The notes under the pieces are model-generated. The model did no database searches. It was not told the origin of the DNA and saw only the letters and a program-made list of their open reading frames with translations. A DNA stretch of 64,000 nucleotides from positions 1-64,000 of the forward strand of contig NZ_JADEWI010000008.1 in assembly GCF_015207705.1 (NCBI RefSeq), in the 5' to 3' direction. A program made the translations under genes and the position numbers. Below are positions 27,112-35,046 of this stretch, in pieces; the first letter of the stretch is position 1; each line of letters begins with the position of its first letter. Source of the stretch: Nostoc sp. LEGE 06077 (GTDB lineage Bacteria > Cyanobacteriota > Cyanobacteriia > Cyanobacteriales > Nostocaceae).

Positions 27112-27762
27112 TTGCTGAGGCTTTATACAGAGGGGCATCGTAACTTCTCTAATTCAGACTTGCGTGGAGTAACAGGAAATATAATTAGTCAAGAAATTAA
27201 ATCTCTAAATTTACGCGAAATTATTCTTAGAAGATCTAATCTCACGGCTGTTGTACTTTGTAGATCAGCAACACTCAAAGTTGATTTAACAGGGTCAGAT
27301 TTGAGTAATTGTAATCTTCAAGGAGCCGATTTATCTACCTGTAAGCTTGATCAATGTAACTTTAGTAATTCAGATTTGAGAAGAGCCAATTTAAGTCGTT
27401 CTTCTTGTCGAGTTTCTGACTTTATGAAAGCAAATCTGCAAAATATTATGATTTATAACAACGATACAGATTTTACGGCATCAAACTTTACTGAAGCTAA
27501 TTTTCGGTCAACTTATCTGTCTGGTAAATTTTCTCATACCAAATTTTGTAAGAGTAATTTACGTAAAGCAACTTTTAAAAGTTTTTACTCTCAAGGAGCA
27601 GATTTTTTAGATGCGGACTTGAGAGATATAGAATTACCTACTCCTACCACAGTCGATATTCGCTATTCTTACTACAATCAGAAAACAAAATTTAGTCCCG
27701 ACTTTGATCCAATTGAGATGGGGATGGAACTGATTGAGGAGATAACAGATTTAGAGGACTGA
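27112..27762 (+). CDS. Pentapeptide-repeat protein (start uncertain, possibly disrupted)
   Basis: A 216-residue open frame with pentapeptide repeats of the A(D/N)Lxx type: 'NSDLRG', 'GSDLSNCNLQGADLSTCKLDQCNFSNSDLRRANLSR', 'KANLQN', 'ASNFTEANFRST', 'GADFLDADLRD'. Such repeats form a right-handed beta-helix; the molecular role is usually unknown. The frame has only TTG or other weak starts (27112) because the natural-looking start at 27037 is separated from it by a TAA. It is therefore either read from TTG or is a recent pseudogene. The next gene starts 5 bp downstream. Confidence 0.7.
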   Translation: MLRLYTEGHRNFSNSDLRGVTGNIISQEIKSLNLREIILRRSNLTAVVLCRSATLKVDLTGSDLSNCNLQGADLSTCKLDQCNFSNSDLRRANLSRSSCRVSDFMKANLQNIMIYNNDTDFTASNFTEANFRSTYLSGKFSHTKFCKSNLRKATFKSFYSQGADFLDADLRDIELPTPTTVDIRYSYYNQKTKFSPDFDPIEMGMELIEEITDLED

Positions 27763-27767
27763 AGACA

Positions 27768-28481
27768 GTGCTGAAAAAAACTCAACAAGGCTGGATGTTT
27801 ACCGAAGAATATCTACTAGAAAATTTTCTTTGGGATACTCTAGAAGATACTTTAGATATGGTTCCACTTCAACGCCAATTCAGCATTCAGGAAGGATATT
27901 GTGATATTATTGCTAAAACTAAAAATAATCAACTTGTAATCTTAGAACTGAAAAATTGTGAGGATCGCTACATCATTCACCAACTCACTCGTTATTATCA
28001 CAGTTTTAGTTTAGAACAACCTTTTAAAGATTTGATAGACTACAGTCAGCCAATTCGTCTAATTGCAATTGCACCAGATTTTCATAAGCATAATTTTATT
28101 GACCGTCGCTATAGTTTGTTACAAATTGAATTTATTAGATTTAATATCCTCAATTATACCAATAGTTTTTACTTACAGTTAAATCATAAAGGACGTAGAG
28201 AAATTACTGTAAAAAAAGAAATTCCTTTTACATTAATTCAAAATGATCAAGAAACATCGTCACCAGAAAAATCAATAGTTTTAGCGCCAAGAGTATTGCT
28301 GAATTTCTTAGATAAGCTTTCTCCTATAGCAAAAATAGAAGTTTTGAGACTTAGAGAAAAAATTCTAGGTTACGGCCAAAAAATAAAAGAAATTAAGGAA
28401 ATTAAAAGTATATTTTATGGGCGTGGTAAAAGCAACCCTTGTTGTCAATTAAAATTTATTTCTCGCACCCAAACTCAATAA
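27768..28481 (+). CDS. NucS/DUF91-like PD-(D/E)XK nuclease
   Basis: A 237-residue protein that starts at GTG 27768, five bases after the pentapeptide gene. The N-terminal half looks like a PD-(D/E)XK nuclease of the NucS/DUF91 kind: 'MVPLQRQFSIQEGYCDIIAKTKNNQLVILELKNCEDRYIIHQLTRYYHSF', where Asp in 'YCDII' and Glu-x-Lys in 'ILELK' form the catalytic pattern. The C-terminal 90 residues are not recognised; 'RVLLNFLDKLSPIAKIEVLRLREKIL' looks helical. The tail is rich in basic residues. A DNA-cleaving role is inferred from fold only. Confidence 0.72.
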   Translation: MLKKTQQGWMFTEEYLLENFLWDTLEDTLDMVPLQRQFSIQEGYCDIIAKTKNNQLVILELKNCEDRYIIHQLTRYYHSFSLEQPFKDLIDYSQPIRLIAIAPDFHKHNFIDRRYSLLQIEFIRFNILNYTNSFYLQLNHKGRREITVKKEIPFTLIQNDQETSSPEKSIVLAPRVLLNFLDKLSPIAKIEVLRLREKILGYGQKIKEIKEIKSIFYGRGKSNPCCQLKFISRTQTQ

Positions 28482-28562
28482 GTAAACTATCTACAATACT
28501 ACCTCTGACTACCTATTCCCAAAAGTCTTCTACGTTTTAACAAACAAACAGGTATAGGTAGA

Positions 28563-28754
28563 ATGTATCTCAAATGCGATTCTGATTTCCGTACTGTGAA
28601 AACAATTACTTATTGGACACAAACAAGCCGTTATGCTAACGCTTTACCAATACCTATCGAAAGTTATCTTGATCAAGTTGGGTTAGCTCAAGATCATCAA
28701 AGTATCGATAAATTAGTTGACTTGGCAGTTAAACTTAATCTAGAAAGAAGGTGA
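28563..28754 (+). CDS. Short hypothetical protein
   Basis: A 63-codon frame ('MYLKCDSDFRTVKTITYW...DKLVDLAVKLNLERR'). I do not recognise it. It lies 81 bp behind the NucS-like gene on the same strand with AGGTAGA just before the ATG. It could be real or a chance frame; there is no signal peptide or known motif. Confidence 0.35.
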   Translation: MYLKCDSDFRTVKTITYWTQTSRYANALPIPIESYLDQVGLAQDHQSIDKLVDLAVKLNLERR

Positions 28755-28838
28755 ACTCCTTGATGATTTCTTGCATACATCCGCTCAACATGATTATAAG
28801 GGCATTAATAATAATGCCCAAACTATAAACTCCCACAA

Positions 28839-29612
28839 TTACCCAAATCGCCCACTGACATAATCTGCGGTCTTTTTATCTGTGGGATGATGAAAAATCA
28901 CTTCTGTTTTGTTAAATTCAATCAACTCACCCAAATACATAAACGCGGTATAGTCAGAAACTCGTGCGGCTTGCTGCATACTGTGAGTTACAATCAATAT
29001 TGTCACTGTTTCTTTTAACTTGCCAATCAACTCTTCAATACTGGCTGTGGCAATGGGATCTAATGCAGATGTTGGCTCATCAAATAATACTATTTCTGGT
29101 TCAGTAGCTAATGCACGGGCAATACATAACCTCTGTTGTTGACCACCAGAAAGATTGTAGGCTAAATCATTTAAGCGATCCTTAACTTCATCCCACAAAG
29201 CGGCGTTGCGTAAAGCTTTTTCTACTTTTTCATCAATCACACCACGTTTTGATTCACCCCGTACCCTTAAGCCATAAGCAACATTTTCGTAAATTGACTT
29301 AGGAAAAGGATTTGGTCTTTGAAATACCATGCTAATTCGCATCCGCACTTCAATGGGGTCTACTTTATGACTTAAGAGGTTAATTCCATCTGGTTTGAGG
29401 GTGATTTCGCCTTTGTAGCGATTTCCAGGATATAAGTCGTGCATCCGGTTAAAGCAACGTAGCAAGGTGGTTTTACCACATCCAGAAGGGCCAATTAGGG
29501 CTGTTACCTGCTTGTCTGCAATGGGTAAATGAATGTCTTTGAGGGCGTGAACTTTACCACCATAGTAAAAATTGAGGTAATCAACAGAAGCTTTCAGAGG
29601 AGTTTCTACCAT
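28839..29612 (-). CDS. pstB: Phosphate ABC transporter ATP-binding protein PstB
   Basis: A 257-residue ABC ATPase of the PstB family: Walker A '[12 protein letters not shown]', Q-loop '[10 protein letters not shown]', signature '[15 protein letters not shown]', Walker B/D-loop '[15 protein letters not shown]', and the H-loop 'THSMQQ'. It powers import of phosphate through PstC/PstA. The ATG at 29612 is chosen: it overlaps the pstA stop by seven bases (ATGGTAG), which implies translational coupling. A longer frame to 29741 would lie inside pstA. It is the last gene of pstS-pstC-pstA-pstB. Confidence 0.95.
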   Translation of the reverse strand: MVETPLKASVDYLNFYYGGKVHALKDIHLPIADKQVTALIGPSGCGKTTLLRCFNRMHDLYPGNRYKGEITLKPDGINLLSHKVDPIEVRMRISMVFQRPNPFPKSIYENVAYGLRVRGESKRGVIDEKVEKALRNAALWDEVKDRLNDLAYNLSGGQQQRLCIARALATEPEIVLFDEPTSALDPIATASIEELIGKLKETVTILIVTHSMQQAARVSDYTAFMYLGELIEFNKTEVIFHHPTDKKTADYVSGRFG

Positions 29613-30529
29613 TTGATTTTTTGGCGTAGACGATAACGGATGTAAATAGCAACAGCATTCATGACGAGGGTAATAGCAATTAGCACAATACCTGCGGCGG
29701 CGGCGTTCACCTGAAATTCGGCTTGGGGACGAGACACCCAATCAAACATTTGAATTGGTAGTACTGTGAAGGGAGCCAGCAACCAAGCAAAGGAAACATA
29801 AGGGAATTGTCCTGTGATGGGGGAGTCTGGCAAAAAAGCGATAAATGTGAGTGCGCCAATGGTAACAAGGGGTGCAGTTTCCCCGATCGCTCTGGCTAAT
29901 GCGACAATAATTCCAGTTAAAATTGTCCCGGTAGAATATGGCAAAACATGATCCCAAATCATTTGCCATTTAGAAGCACCAGTGGCGTAGGCGGCTTCCC
30001 GAATGCTATTAGGAATGGCGCGGAGGGCTTCGCGGGTAGTGACAATGACTACTGGTAAAATTAATAATGCCAAGGTTAACCCAGCAGTAATTACACTTTG
30101 ACCTAAATTTAAGCCATAGACGAATACACCCAAAGCCAAAAGTCCGTAAATGATGGAAGGAACTCCGGCGAGGTTGGTAACATTAATTTCGATTAAAGCA
30201 GATACCCAGTTTTTGCGGGCGTATTCTTCTAGATAAATTCCTGATGCAATACCGATGGGAATTGCAGCGAATGCTGTAACTAGCATAACTAACATTGTCC
30301 CTACCCAAGCCGAAAGCACACCTGCTTGTTCGGCTTTCCGGCTGGGAAATGAGGTGAGAAATTGCCAAGAAAGGCGCGGCCATCCATCACTAAACAAATC
30401 AAAGATTAGTGCTAGTAAGGTGGCAATACCTACTAACATGGACAACAAGCCAATGATGCTAAAAATATTTTGCGATCGCTTGTTGCGCGTGATAATTTTG
30501 CGAATGTGGGGAATAGTTTGACTAACCAT
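29606..30529 (-). CDS. pstA: Phosphate ABC transporter permease PstA
   Basis: A 307-residue permease with about six membrane spans. The EAA-type loop '[57 protein letters not shown]' is diagnostic. Its start is ATG 30529, one base after the pstC stop at 30531-30533; an upstream ATG inside pstC (30571) is not favoured. It forms the membrane channel with PstC. The N-terminus '[20 protein letters not shown]' is cytosolic. Confidence 0.95.
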   Translation of the reverse strand: MVSQTIPHIRKIITRNKRSQNIFSIIGLLSMLVGIATLLALIFDLFSDGWPRLSWQFLTSFPSRKAEQAGVLSAWVGTMLVMLVTAFAAIPIGIASGIYLEEYARKNWVSALIEINVTNLAGVPSIIYGLLALGVFVYGLNLGQSVITAGLTLALLILPVVIVTTREALRAIPNSIREAAYATGASKWQMIWDHVLPYSTGTILTGIIVALARAIGETAPLVTIGALTFIAFLPDSPITGQFPYVSFAWLLAPFTVLPIQMFDWVSRPQAEFQVNAAAAGIVLIAITLVMNAVAIYIRYRLRQKIKW

Positions 30530-30530
30530 C

Positions 30531-31445
30531 TTAATAAATTTCTCGATAGCGCTTGCTGAGGAAATAACCAATAATGTTGAATACCAAGGTCATCAGCATT
30601 AGCGTTAGTCCCACTGCAAAGATAGTTTCATACTCCAAACTGCCGTGGGGTAAGTCCCCCAGACTCACGCCGACAATATAAGCAGTCATGGTTGCAGCAG
30701 GTTCCAAGGGGTTAAAGGTGAGATTTGGTTGTCCCCCCGCCGCAATAGCCACCACCATTGTTTCCCCCACAGCGCGGGAAATGCCCAAAATATACGCAGC
30801 GGAAATACCTGAAATTGCTGACGGTAAAACCACACGTAATGCTGTCTGTAAGCGTGTCGCTCCCGTTGCGTAAGATCCTTCCCGTAAATGTGTCGGAACA
30901 GCACGCATCGCATCTTCACTCAGGGAACTCACGTAGGGAATAATCATCATCCCGATAACTAAACCTGCACTCAGCATATTAAAACCAGATAAGTCTGGTA
31001 ACACAATTTGCAACAATGGCGTGACGAATAACAGTGCAAAGTAACCGTAAACCACAGTCGGAATACCTGCAAGTAATTCCAAAACTGGCTTAACTACTTC
31101 CCGAACTATGGGAGGCGCAAATTCACTCAGGTAAATCGCGATGACTGTCCCCAAGGGAATAGCGACGAATAAGGCGACTGCTGTTGTAGTTAATGTACCA
31201 GCCACTAAAGGCCAAATACCAAAATGCTTATCATCAAATAATGGTGTCCATTGAGTATCTGTCAAAAATTCCCATAACGATACTTGATGGAAAAATTTCA
31301 CCGACTCGTAAAGCAAGATACCAACAATAGCTATTGTTGTTGCTACTGAAGACAGCGCTGCGAGAAATAGGATAAATTCTATGATTCGTTCTCGCAAATC
31401 ACGTAATAGCTTGGCAGAAAATCGAGTTTTTTTGGCAATAGTCAT
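30531..31445 (-). CDS. pstC: Phosphate ABC transporter permease PstC
   Basis: A 304-residue permease with six membrane spans. The loop 'LSEDAMRAVPTHLREGSYATGATRLQTALRVVLPSAISGISAAYILGISRAVGETM' is the PstC EAA motif, and 'PLVAGTLTTTAVALFVAIPLGTVIAIYLSEFAPP' is the first conserved core. It is the partner of PstA. It is separated from pstS by a 444-bp spacer filled with hairpin repeats, although the other pst genes are tightly packed. Confidence 0.95.
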   Translation of the reverse strand: MTIAKKTRFSAKLLRDLRERIIEFILFLAALSSVATTIAIVGILLYESVKFFHQVSLWEFLTDTQWTPLFDDKHFGIWPLVAGTLTTTAVALFVAIPLGTVIAIYLSEFAPPIVREVVKPVLELLAGIPTVVYGYFALLFVTPLLQIVLPDLSGFNMLSAGLVIGMMIIPYVSSLSEDAMRAVPTHLREGSYATGATRLQTALRVVLPSAISGISAAYILGISRAVGETMVVAIAAGGQPNLTFNPLEPAATMTAYIVGVSLGDLPHGSLEYETIFAVGLTLMLMTLVFNIIGYFLSKRYREIY

Positions 31446-31536
31446 GCTCAGAATACCAGATTCAACTTTGATACTTCTAGAACACTAATTTAGTAATTCT
31501 GGAATAACCTCTTCCCTAACCCCTCTCCGCTTCGGC

Positions 31537-31741
31537 TACTGTGTACACACAAATGTTCGTTGAGTGCATCTGTCCCGCCTCGGAATGAATTCCGAGTCTC
31601 ATAGCCAAAGTCATCTTCAGATGACTCAAGCAAAAATGTCTTCCAGTCCACAAAGCGTGGACTTTGGCTATTAGCCTAGAACTAAAGTTCCAGGGGGATA
31701 CGGTTTCAGACTGCAAATTTTCGACTTGTGTGTACACGGTA
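31537..31741. repeat. Multi-hairpin repeat with terminal inverted repeats, copy A
   Basis: Terminal repeats TACTGTGTACACACAA (31537-31552) and TTGTGTGTACACGGTA (31726-31741) are inverted copies with one mismatch. Between them, in plus-strand order, come CTCGGAATGAATTCCGAG (31579-31596), AGTCATCTTCAGATGACT (31609-31626), AGTCCAC-AAAGC-GTGGACT (31645-31663), GGCTATTAGCC (31666-31676) and GAACTAAAGTTC (31679-31690), all palindromes. Copy B at 53643-53810 has the same modules in the opposite order. Confidence 0.85.
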
Positions 31742-31824
31742 GACAAGGGAAGGAGAGAAGAGCTAAATAAACTCACCAGGGGGCTGGGGGGTTAGGTTTT
31801 TGATTACTGAATCGATACTTCTAA

Positions 31825-31853
31825 ATCTCCGACTTCTAGAAGAAGTCGGAGAT
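31825..31853 (-). terminator. Hairpin behind pstS (possible attenuator or mRNA-stabilising stem)
   Basis: A 13-bp perfect stem (31825-31837 with 31841-31853) and 3-nt loop, 37 bp after the pstS stop. The sequence belongs to a palindromic family ('CGACTTCT...AGAAGTCG') found also at 34888-34921 and 62678-62707. It lacks a good T-run, so partial termination or 3'-end protection is more likely than a full terminator. Confidence 0.5.
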
Positions 31854-31889
31854 CTAATGAAAAACGATAAAATCAGGAAATAAATTAAA

Positions 31890-32900
31890 TTATTGAGCTT
31901 CTCGACGCAGCAGTTCGTCAATTTTCAACCCAACTGCTTCTTTACCACCAAAAACAGTCCCAAATCTCTTTTTACCAAAATGGCTTTGGGCTGTGGTGTA
32001 GGCGGAAGCTGGTAGCGCTACATATCTTGTTTCTTGGGCGAATTTTGCCCCATTGCGTAAATAGAATTGCACAAACTGTTTCACTTCTGGTTTATCCACA
32101 GACTTGGAACTGACGTAGATAAACAAAGGACGAGACAAGGGAGAGTAACTACCATTTTTTACGGTAGTTGGCGATGGTAATACACCATTAACAGGTACTG
32201 CTTTTAACCTTTTTTGGTTTTCTGCATAGTAGGCGTAACCAAAGTAGCCAATGGCGTTTTTATCGCGGGAAACACCTTGTACAAGTACGTTGTCGTCTTC
32301 ACTGGCTGTGAAGTCACCACGGCTAGATTTAGCTTTACCCACAATAGCTTCGGTAAAATAGTCAAAAGTTCCCGAATTAGCACCAGGGCCAAATAACTTT
32401 AAAGGTGCATTGGGAAAACCTTTACGGACTAAACTCCAATTATTAACTTTACCTTGTGCGCCTGGCTCCCATATTTTTTTGAGTTCGGCTACAGACAAAT
32501 TCTTCGCCCAAGTATTTTGGGGATTAACAACTACTGTGATGGCATCATACGCTACTGGTAGTTCCATATAGCGAATACCCGCTGCTTTACAAGCTTCGAT
32601 TTCTTTTTGCAAAATCGGACGGGAAGCGCCGGAAATATCTGTCTCACCCCGACAGAATTTTTTGAACCCACCACCAGTACCGGAAACACCAACTGTCACC
32701 CGCACTCTACCGCCTTGAGATTTTTGAAATTCTTCTGCTACTGCTTCTGTGATGGGGAAGACGGTACTAGAACCATCAATTGTAATAGTTTTCACACTTT
32801 GGGATTGAACCGCAGACATTGATAAACCCAAAGTAGTTGCTATCATCGAAATCCCGGCAGCTACTGTCCAGCTATTAAGCTTCAAGCTAATTTTACTCAC
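31890..32900 (-). CDS. pstS: Phosphate-binding periplasmic protein PstS
   Basis: A 336-residue substrate-binding protein with a signal peptide (to about 33, '[11 protein letters not shown]'). It has '[21 protein letters not shown]', '[26 protein letters not shown]' and '[14 protein letters not shown]', the phosphate-cage residues of the PstS/SphX family. The C-terminal '[14 protein letters not shown]' ends normally. It is the first gene of the pst operon and is preceded by a three-repeat Pho box at 33023-33052. Confidence 0.95.
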   Translation of the reverse strand: MSKISLKLNSWTVAAGISMIATTLGLSMSAVQSQSVKTITIDGSSTVFPITEAVAEEFQKSQGGRVRVTVGVSGTGGGFKKFCRGETDISGASRPILQKEIEACKAAGIRYMELPVAYDAITVVVNPQNTWAKNLSVAELKKIWEPGAQGKVNNWSLVRKGFPNAPLKLFGPGANSGTFDYFTEAIVGKAKSSRGDFTASEDDNVLVQGVSRDKNAIGYFGYAYYAENQKRLKAVPVNGVLPSPTTVKNGSYSPLSRPLFIYVSSKSVDKPEVKQFVQFYLRNGAKFAQETRYVALPASAYTTAQSHFGKKRFGTVFGGKEAVGLKIDELLRREAQ

Positions 32901-33959
32901 AACAATGATCCCCTTTTGTTTGATGCTTTGTGGTTACAAAAGTCTAAAAAATTGATCAGGTTAATAACTGCTCAAGACTTTACCTATCACTGTAAAAAAA
33001 GTGACTTACCAAGGTAATAAAGAAGTTAATTGTCGGTTATAACTTAGTTAAGCTTTGACGTGTTTTTGATTATGATGATGCGGTTAAGTAGCACTAAATT
33101 TTCTGTGTTCTTTGGGAGATGTATTGTTAACCGGATCTCTGCTGAGTCAATAATCAAGCATAATTAGGAGTCAGAATTTGGAATTCAGAATTAAAATAGC
33201 CTGTCCACCTAGTTTTAAGGCTTAAATGGTGTACTTGATTTATTAAAAATATTCTGTATTGTCCAGGAATTTTGTATTAATTAAACTGCTAAAAAAGAAG
33301 CTCTTAAGGTATTATTAAAACGTAGCTGTAACTTATACCTTAAGTTTTTGCTTGCTTAAGTATTTACCTGAGTTGAGGTATAATATTTTATACGGTTAAA
33401 TAAACAAGCATAATTACTATAACGGCACACAAAATTCACTCTGTAGCTAGAAAACACACTAACGCTGATTTTTTTTCTATCTTCTGGCGTAAGTATGTAA
33501 TATCTATATTTCAGTCTCCGTGTTGTAGCGATCGCATCCGTCCTACCTCTAAGCTAGTTACTACAAATACATGATTTATTTGCAAAAATAATGACGCGCT
33601 TGCACAAATTTATTCAAATTTTAAAAAACAATTGCCTTTTTTTAAAGAAGAGTTTACTAAACAAGTCTAAAATATTGTTTTTTGCTAAAAATAGCTGAGA
33701 TTTAATGCTAAAAATTCCCAAATTCAGCAATAAAAAACCGAAAAATGTAGGATTTCATGGTAGCATATTTTACAGTAAATCTTGAGGAAGATGATAATTT
33801 TTTACCAGAATCTTATACAGGTATCTAATATCAGTATATTTGCTGTATAGCTAAATTGAAGAAAATTAACTTACAGCTTTATCACCAGTGTAGTAATACA
33901 GAGCCACGGATTTTTATGATTGCGTTTAGTCAATATCTATACACTTACGATTTTCTGGC
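32901..33959. other. 1,059-bp AT-rich spacer between divergent pstS and pstB-like genes
   Basis: No gene or gene remnant is visible. It holds the Pho box of pstS near its left end, a fragment of a dispersed repeat ('aggagtcagaatttggaattcagaatt', about 33166-33195), and a strongly AT-rich right half. TACCT and AGGTA flank a TATAAT at about 33376-33393, which might be part of a plus-strand promoter. Confidence 0.55.
33012..33052 (-). promoter_or_regulatory. Pho box (PhoB/SphR binding site) of pstS
   Basis: On the minus strand three 8-bp units separated by 3 bp read CTTAACTA, TATAACCG and ATTAACTT (33045-33052, 33034-33041, 33023-33030), an 11-bp period that fits the cyanobacterial Pho-box consensus PyTTAAPyPy(T/A). 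A fourth weaker unit TATTACCT lies in phase at 33012-33019. The box is about 120 bp before pstS, so the operon should be induced on phosphate starvation. Confidence 0.8.
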
Positions 33960-34766
33960 ATGAATAAGCTAATTCCAGCAATCAAAGTTAAAAATCTTAG
34001 CCTTTACTACAACACCCAAAAAATCCTGGAAGGCGTATCAATGGATATTTACCAGGACAAAGTAACAGCAATTATTGGCCCTAGTGGTTGTGGTAAGTCT
34101 ACTTTTATTAAAAGCCTCAATCGGATGAACGAATTAGAAGCTGACGTTCAAGTTGAAGGGAAAGTAGAATTTTACAATCAAAATATTTATGAACGTCGAG
34201 TTAATTTAAATCGATTACGCCGCCAAGTCAGTATGGTTTTGCCCAAACCAAATCTGTTTCCCATGAGCGTTTATGATAATGTGGCTTATGGGGTGAAAAT
34301 CCTGGGATGGCGGCCGAAAGTGGAATTGGATCAAATTGTCGAATCTGCAATCAAAGACGCTGATCTTTGGGATGAAGTCAAAAATAAACTGCATAAATCT
34401 GCTTTAGAGCTTTCGGGTGGACAACAACAACGACTTTGTATAGCCCGTGCTTTAGCGGTGAAACCGAAAGTCATTTTGATGGATGAACCTTGTTTTGGAC
34501 TTGATCCGATAGCGACTACAAAAGTAGAAAGTTTAATTCAGAGTTTGCGCTTGCGATCGGAATTAACAATGGTGGTTATTAGCCATAATTTACAGCAAGT
34601 CACGCGCATATCTGATTTCACAGCTTTTTTCAACACAAATGAATATCGCATCGGACAAATGGTAGAATTTGGACTGACAAAAAGAATTTTTACTAACGCT
34701 CTGGATGTCCGCACACGGGAATATGTGTTAAGCCGTCTTGGTGGTAATAAATATGAAAACCGATAA
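33960..34766 (+). CDS. PstB-like ABC ATPase with an altered Q-loop (orphan paralogue)
   Basis: A 268-residue PstB homologue divergent from the pst operon. Walker A 'GPSGCGKSTFIKS' (40-48), signature '[15 protein letters not shown]' and the H-loop 'SHNLQQ' are intact. The Q-loop reads 'MVLPKPNLFP', so the conserved Gln is Pro95, and the D-loop is 'FGLD' instead of 'SALD' ('LMDEPCFGLDPIA'). The Q-loop Gln couples ATP hydrolysis to the permease, so this subunit may be regulatory or work with an unusual partner. No permease genes are adjacent. A cluster of AGTATGA repeats follows the stop. Confidence 0.85.
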   Translation: MNKLIPAIKVKNLSLYYNTQKILEGVSMDIYQDKVTAIIGPSGCGKSTFIKSLNRMNELEADVQVEGKVEFYNQNIYERRVNLNRLRRQVSMVLPKPNLFPMSVYDNVAYGVKILGWRPKVELDQIVESAIKDADLWDEVKNKLHKSALELSGGQQQRLCIARALAVKPKVILMDEPCFGLDPIATTKVESLIQSLRLRSELTMVVISHNLQQVTRISDFTAFFNTNEYRIGQMVEFGLTKRIFTNALDVRTREYVLSRLGGNKYENR

Positions 34767-34769
34767 AAA

Positions 34770-34797
34770 GTATGAAGTATGAAGTATGAAGTATGAC
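34770..34797. repeat. Heptameric tandem repeat (AGTATGA x4)
   Basis: Four exact copies of AGTATGA begin three bases after the stop codon of the pstB-like gene. The same unit occurs in the arrays before the aldehyde dehydrogenase gene (41120-41192) and at about 55742-55752. Confidence 0.85.
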
Positions 34798-35046
34798 ATC
34801 AGGCTGAAGAAAGAGTAGTTTTTGTGTACTGTTTTTTCCGAAATCTAAATATGAGTCCTATATTTATTTGTTATAAAAATTAGTAATTTTCAGTTCCCTG
34901 ACTTCTTTGAGAAGTGGGGGATATCCGCGGATTTATTTTAGGGAGTTTCACGGTTATCAGATAGTTTACTGCACAGATATAACATGGATAATTTCTTGGC
35001 TTGGATCATAACTTAATCATCTAAGCTAAATTACCCCAGGTAATTT

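Larger units (their letters stand above)
31446..31889. other. 444-bp spacer inside the pst operon, filled by hairpin repeats
   Basis: It holds a 205-bp multi-hairpin repeat with terminal inverted repeats (31537-31741) and a 13-bp-stem hairpin (31825-31853) just behind pstS. No gene is visible; the 86-codon minus-strand frame here is made from the repeat. These structures could lower pstCAB transcription relative to pstS, or stabilise the pstS mRNA. Confidence 0.7.

Noticed and set aside
31516-31776. 86-codon frame on the minus strand in the pst spacer
   Set aside because: It lies entirely in the multi-hairpin repeat and terminal repeats. A similar frame exists in the other copy (53623-53844).
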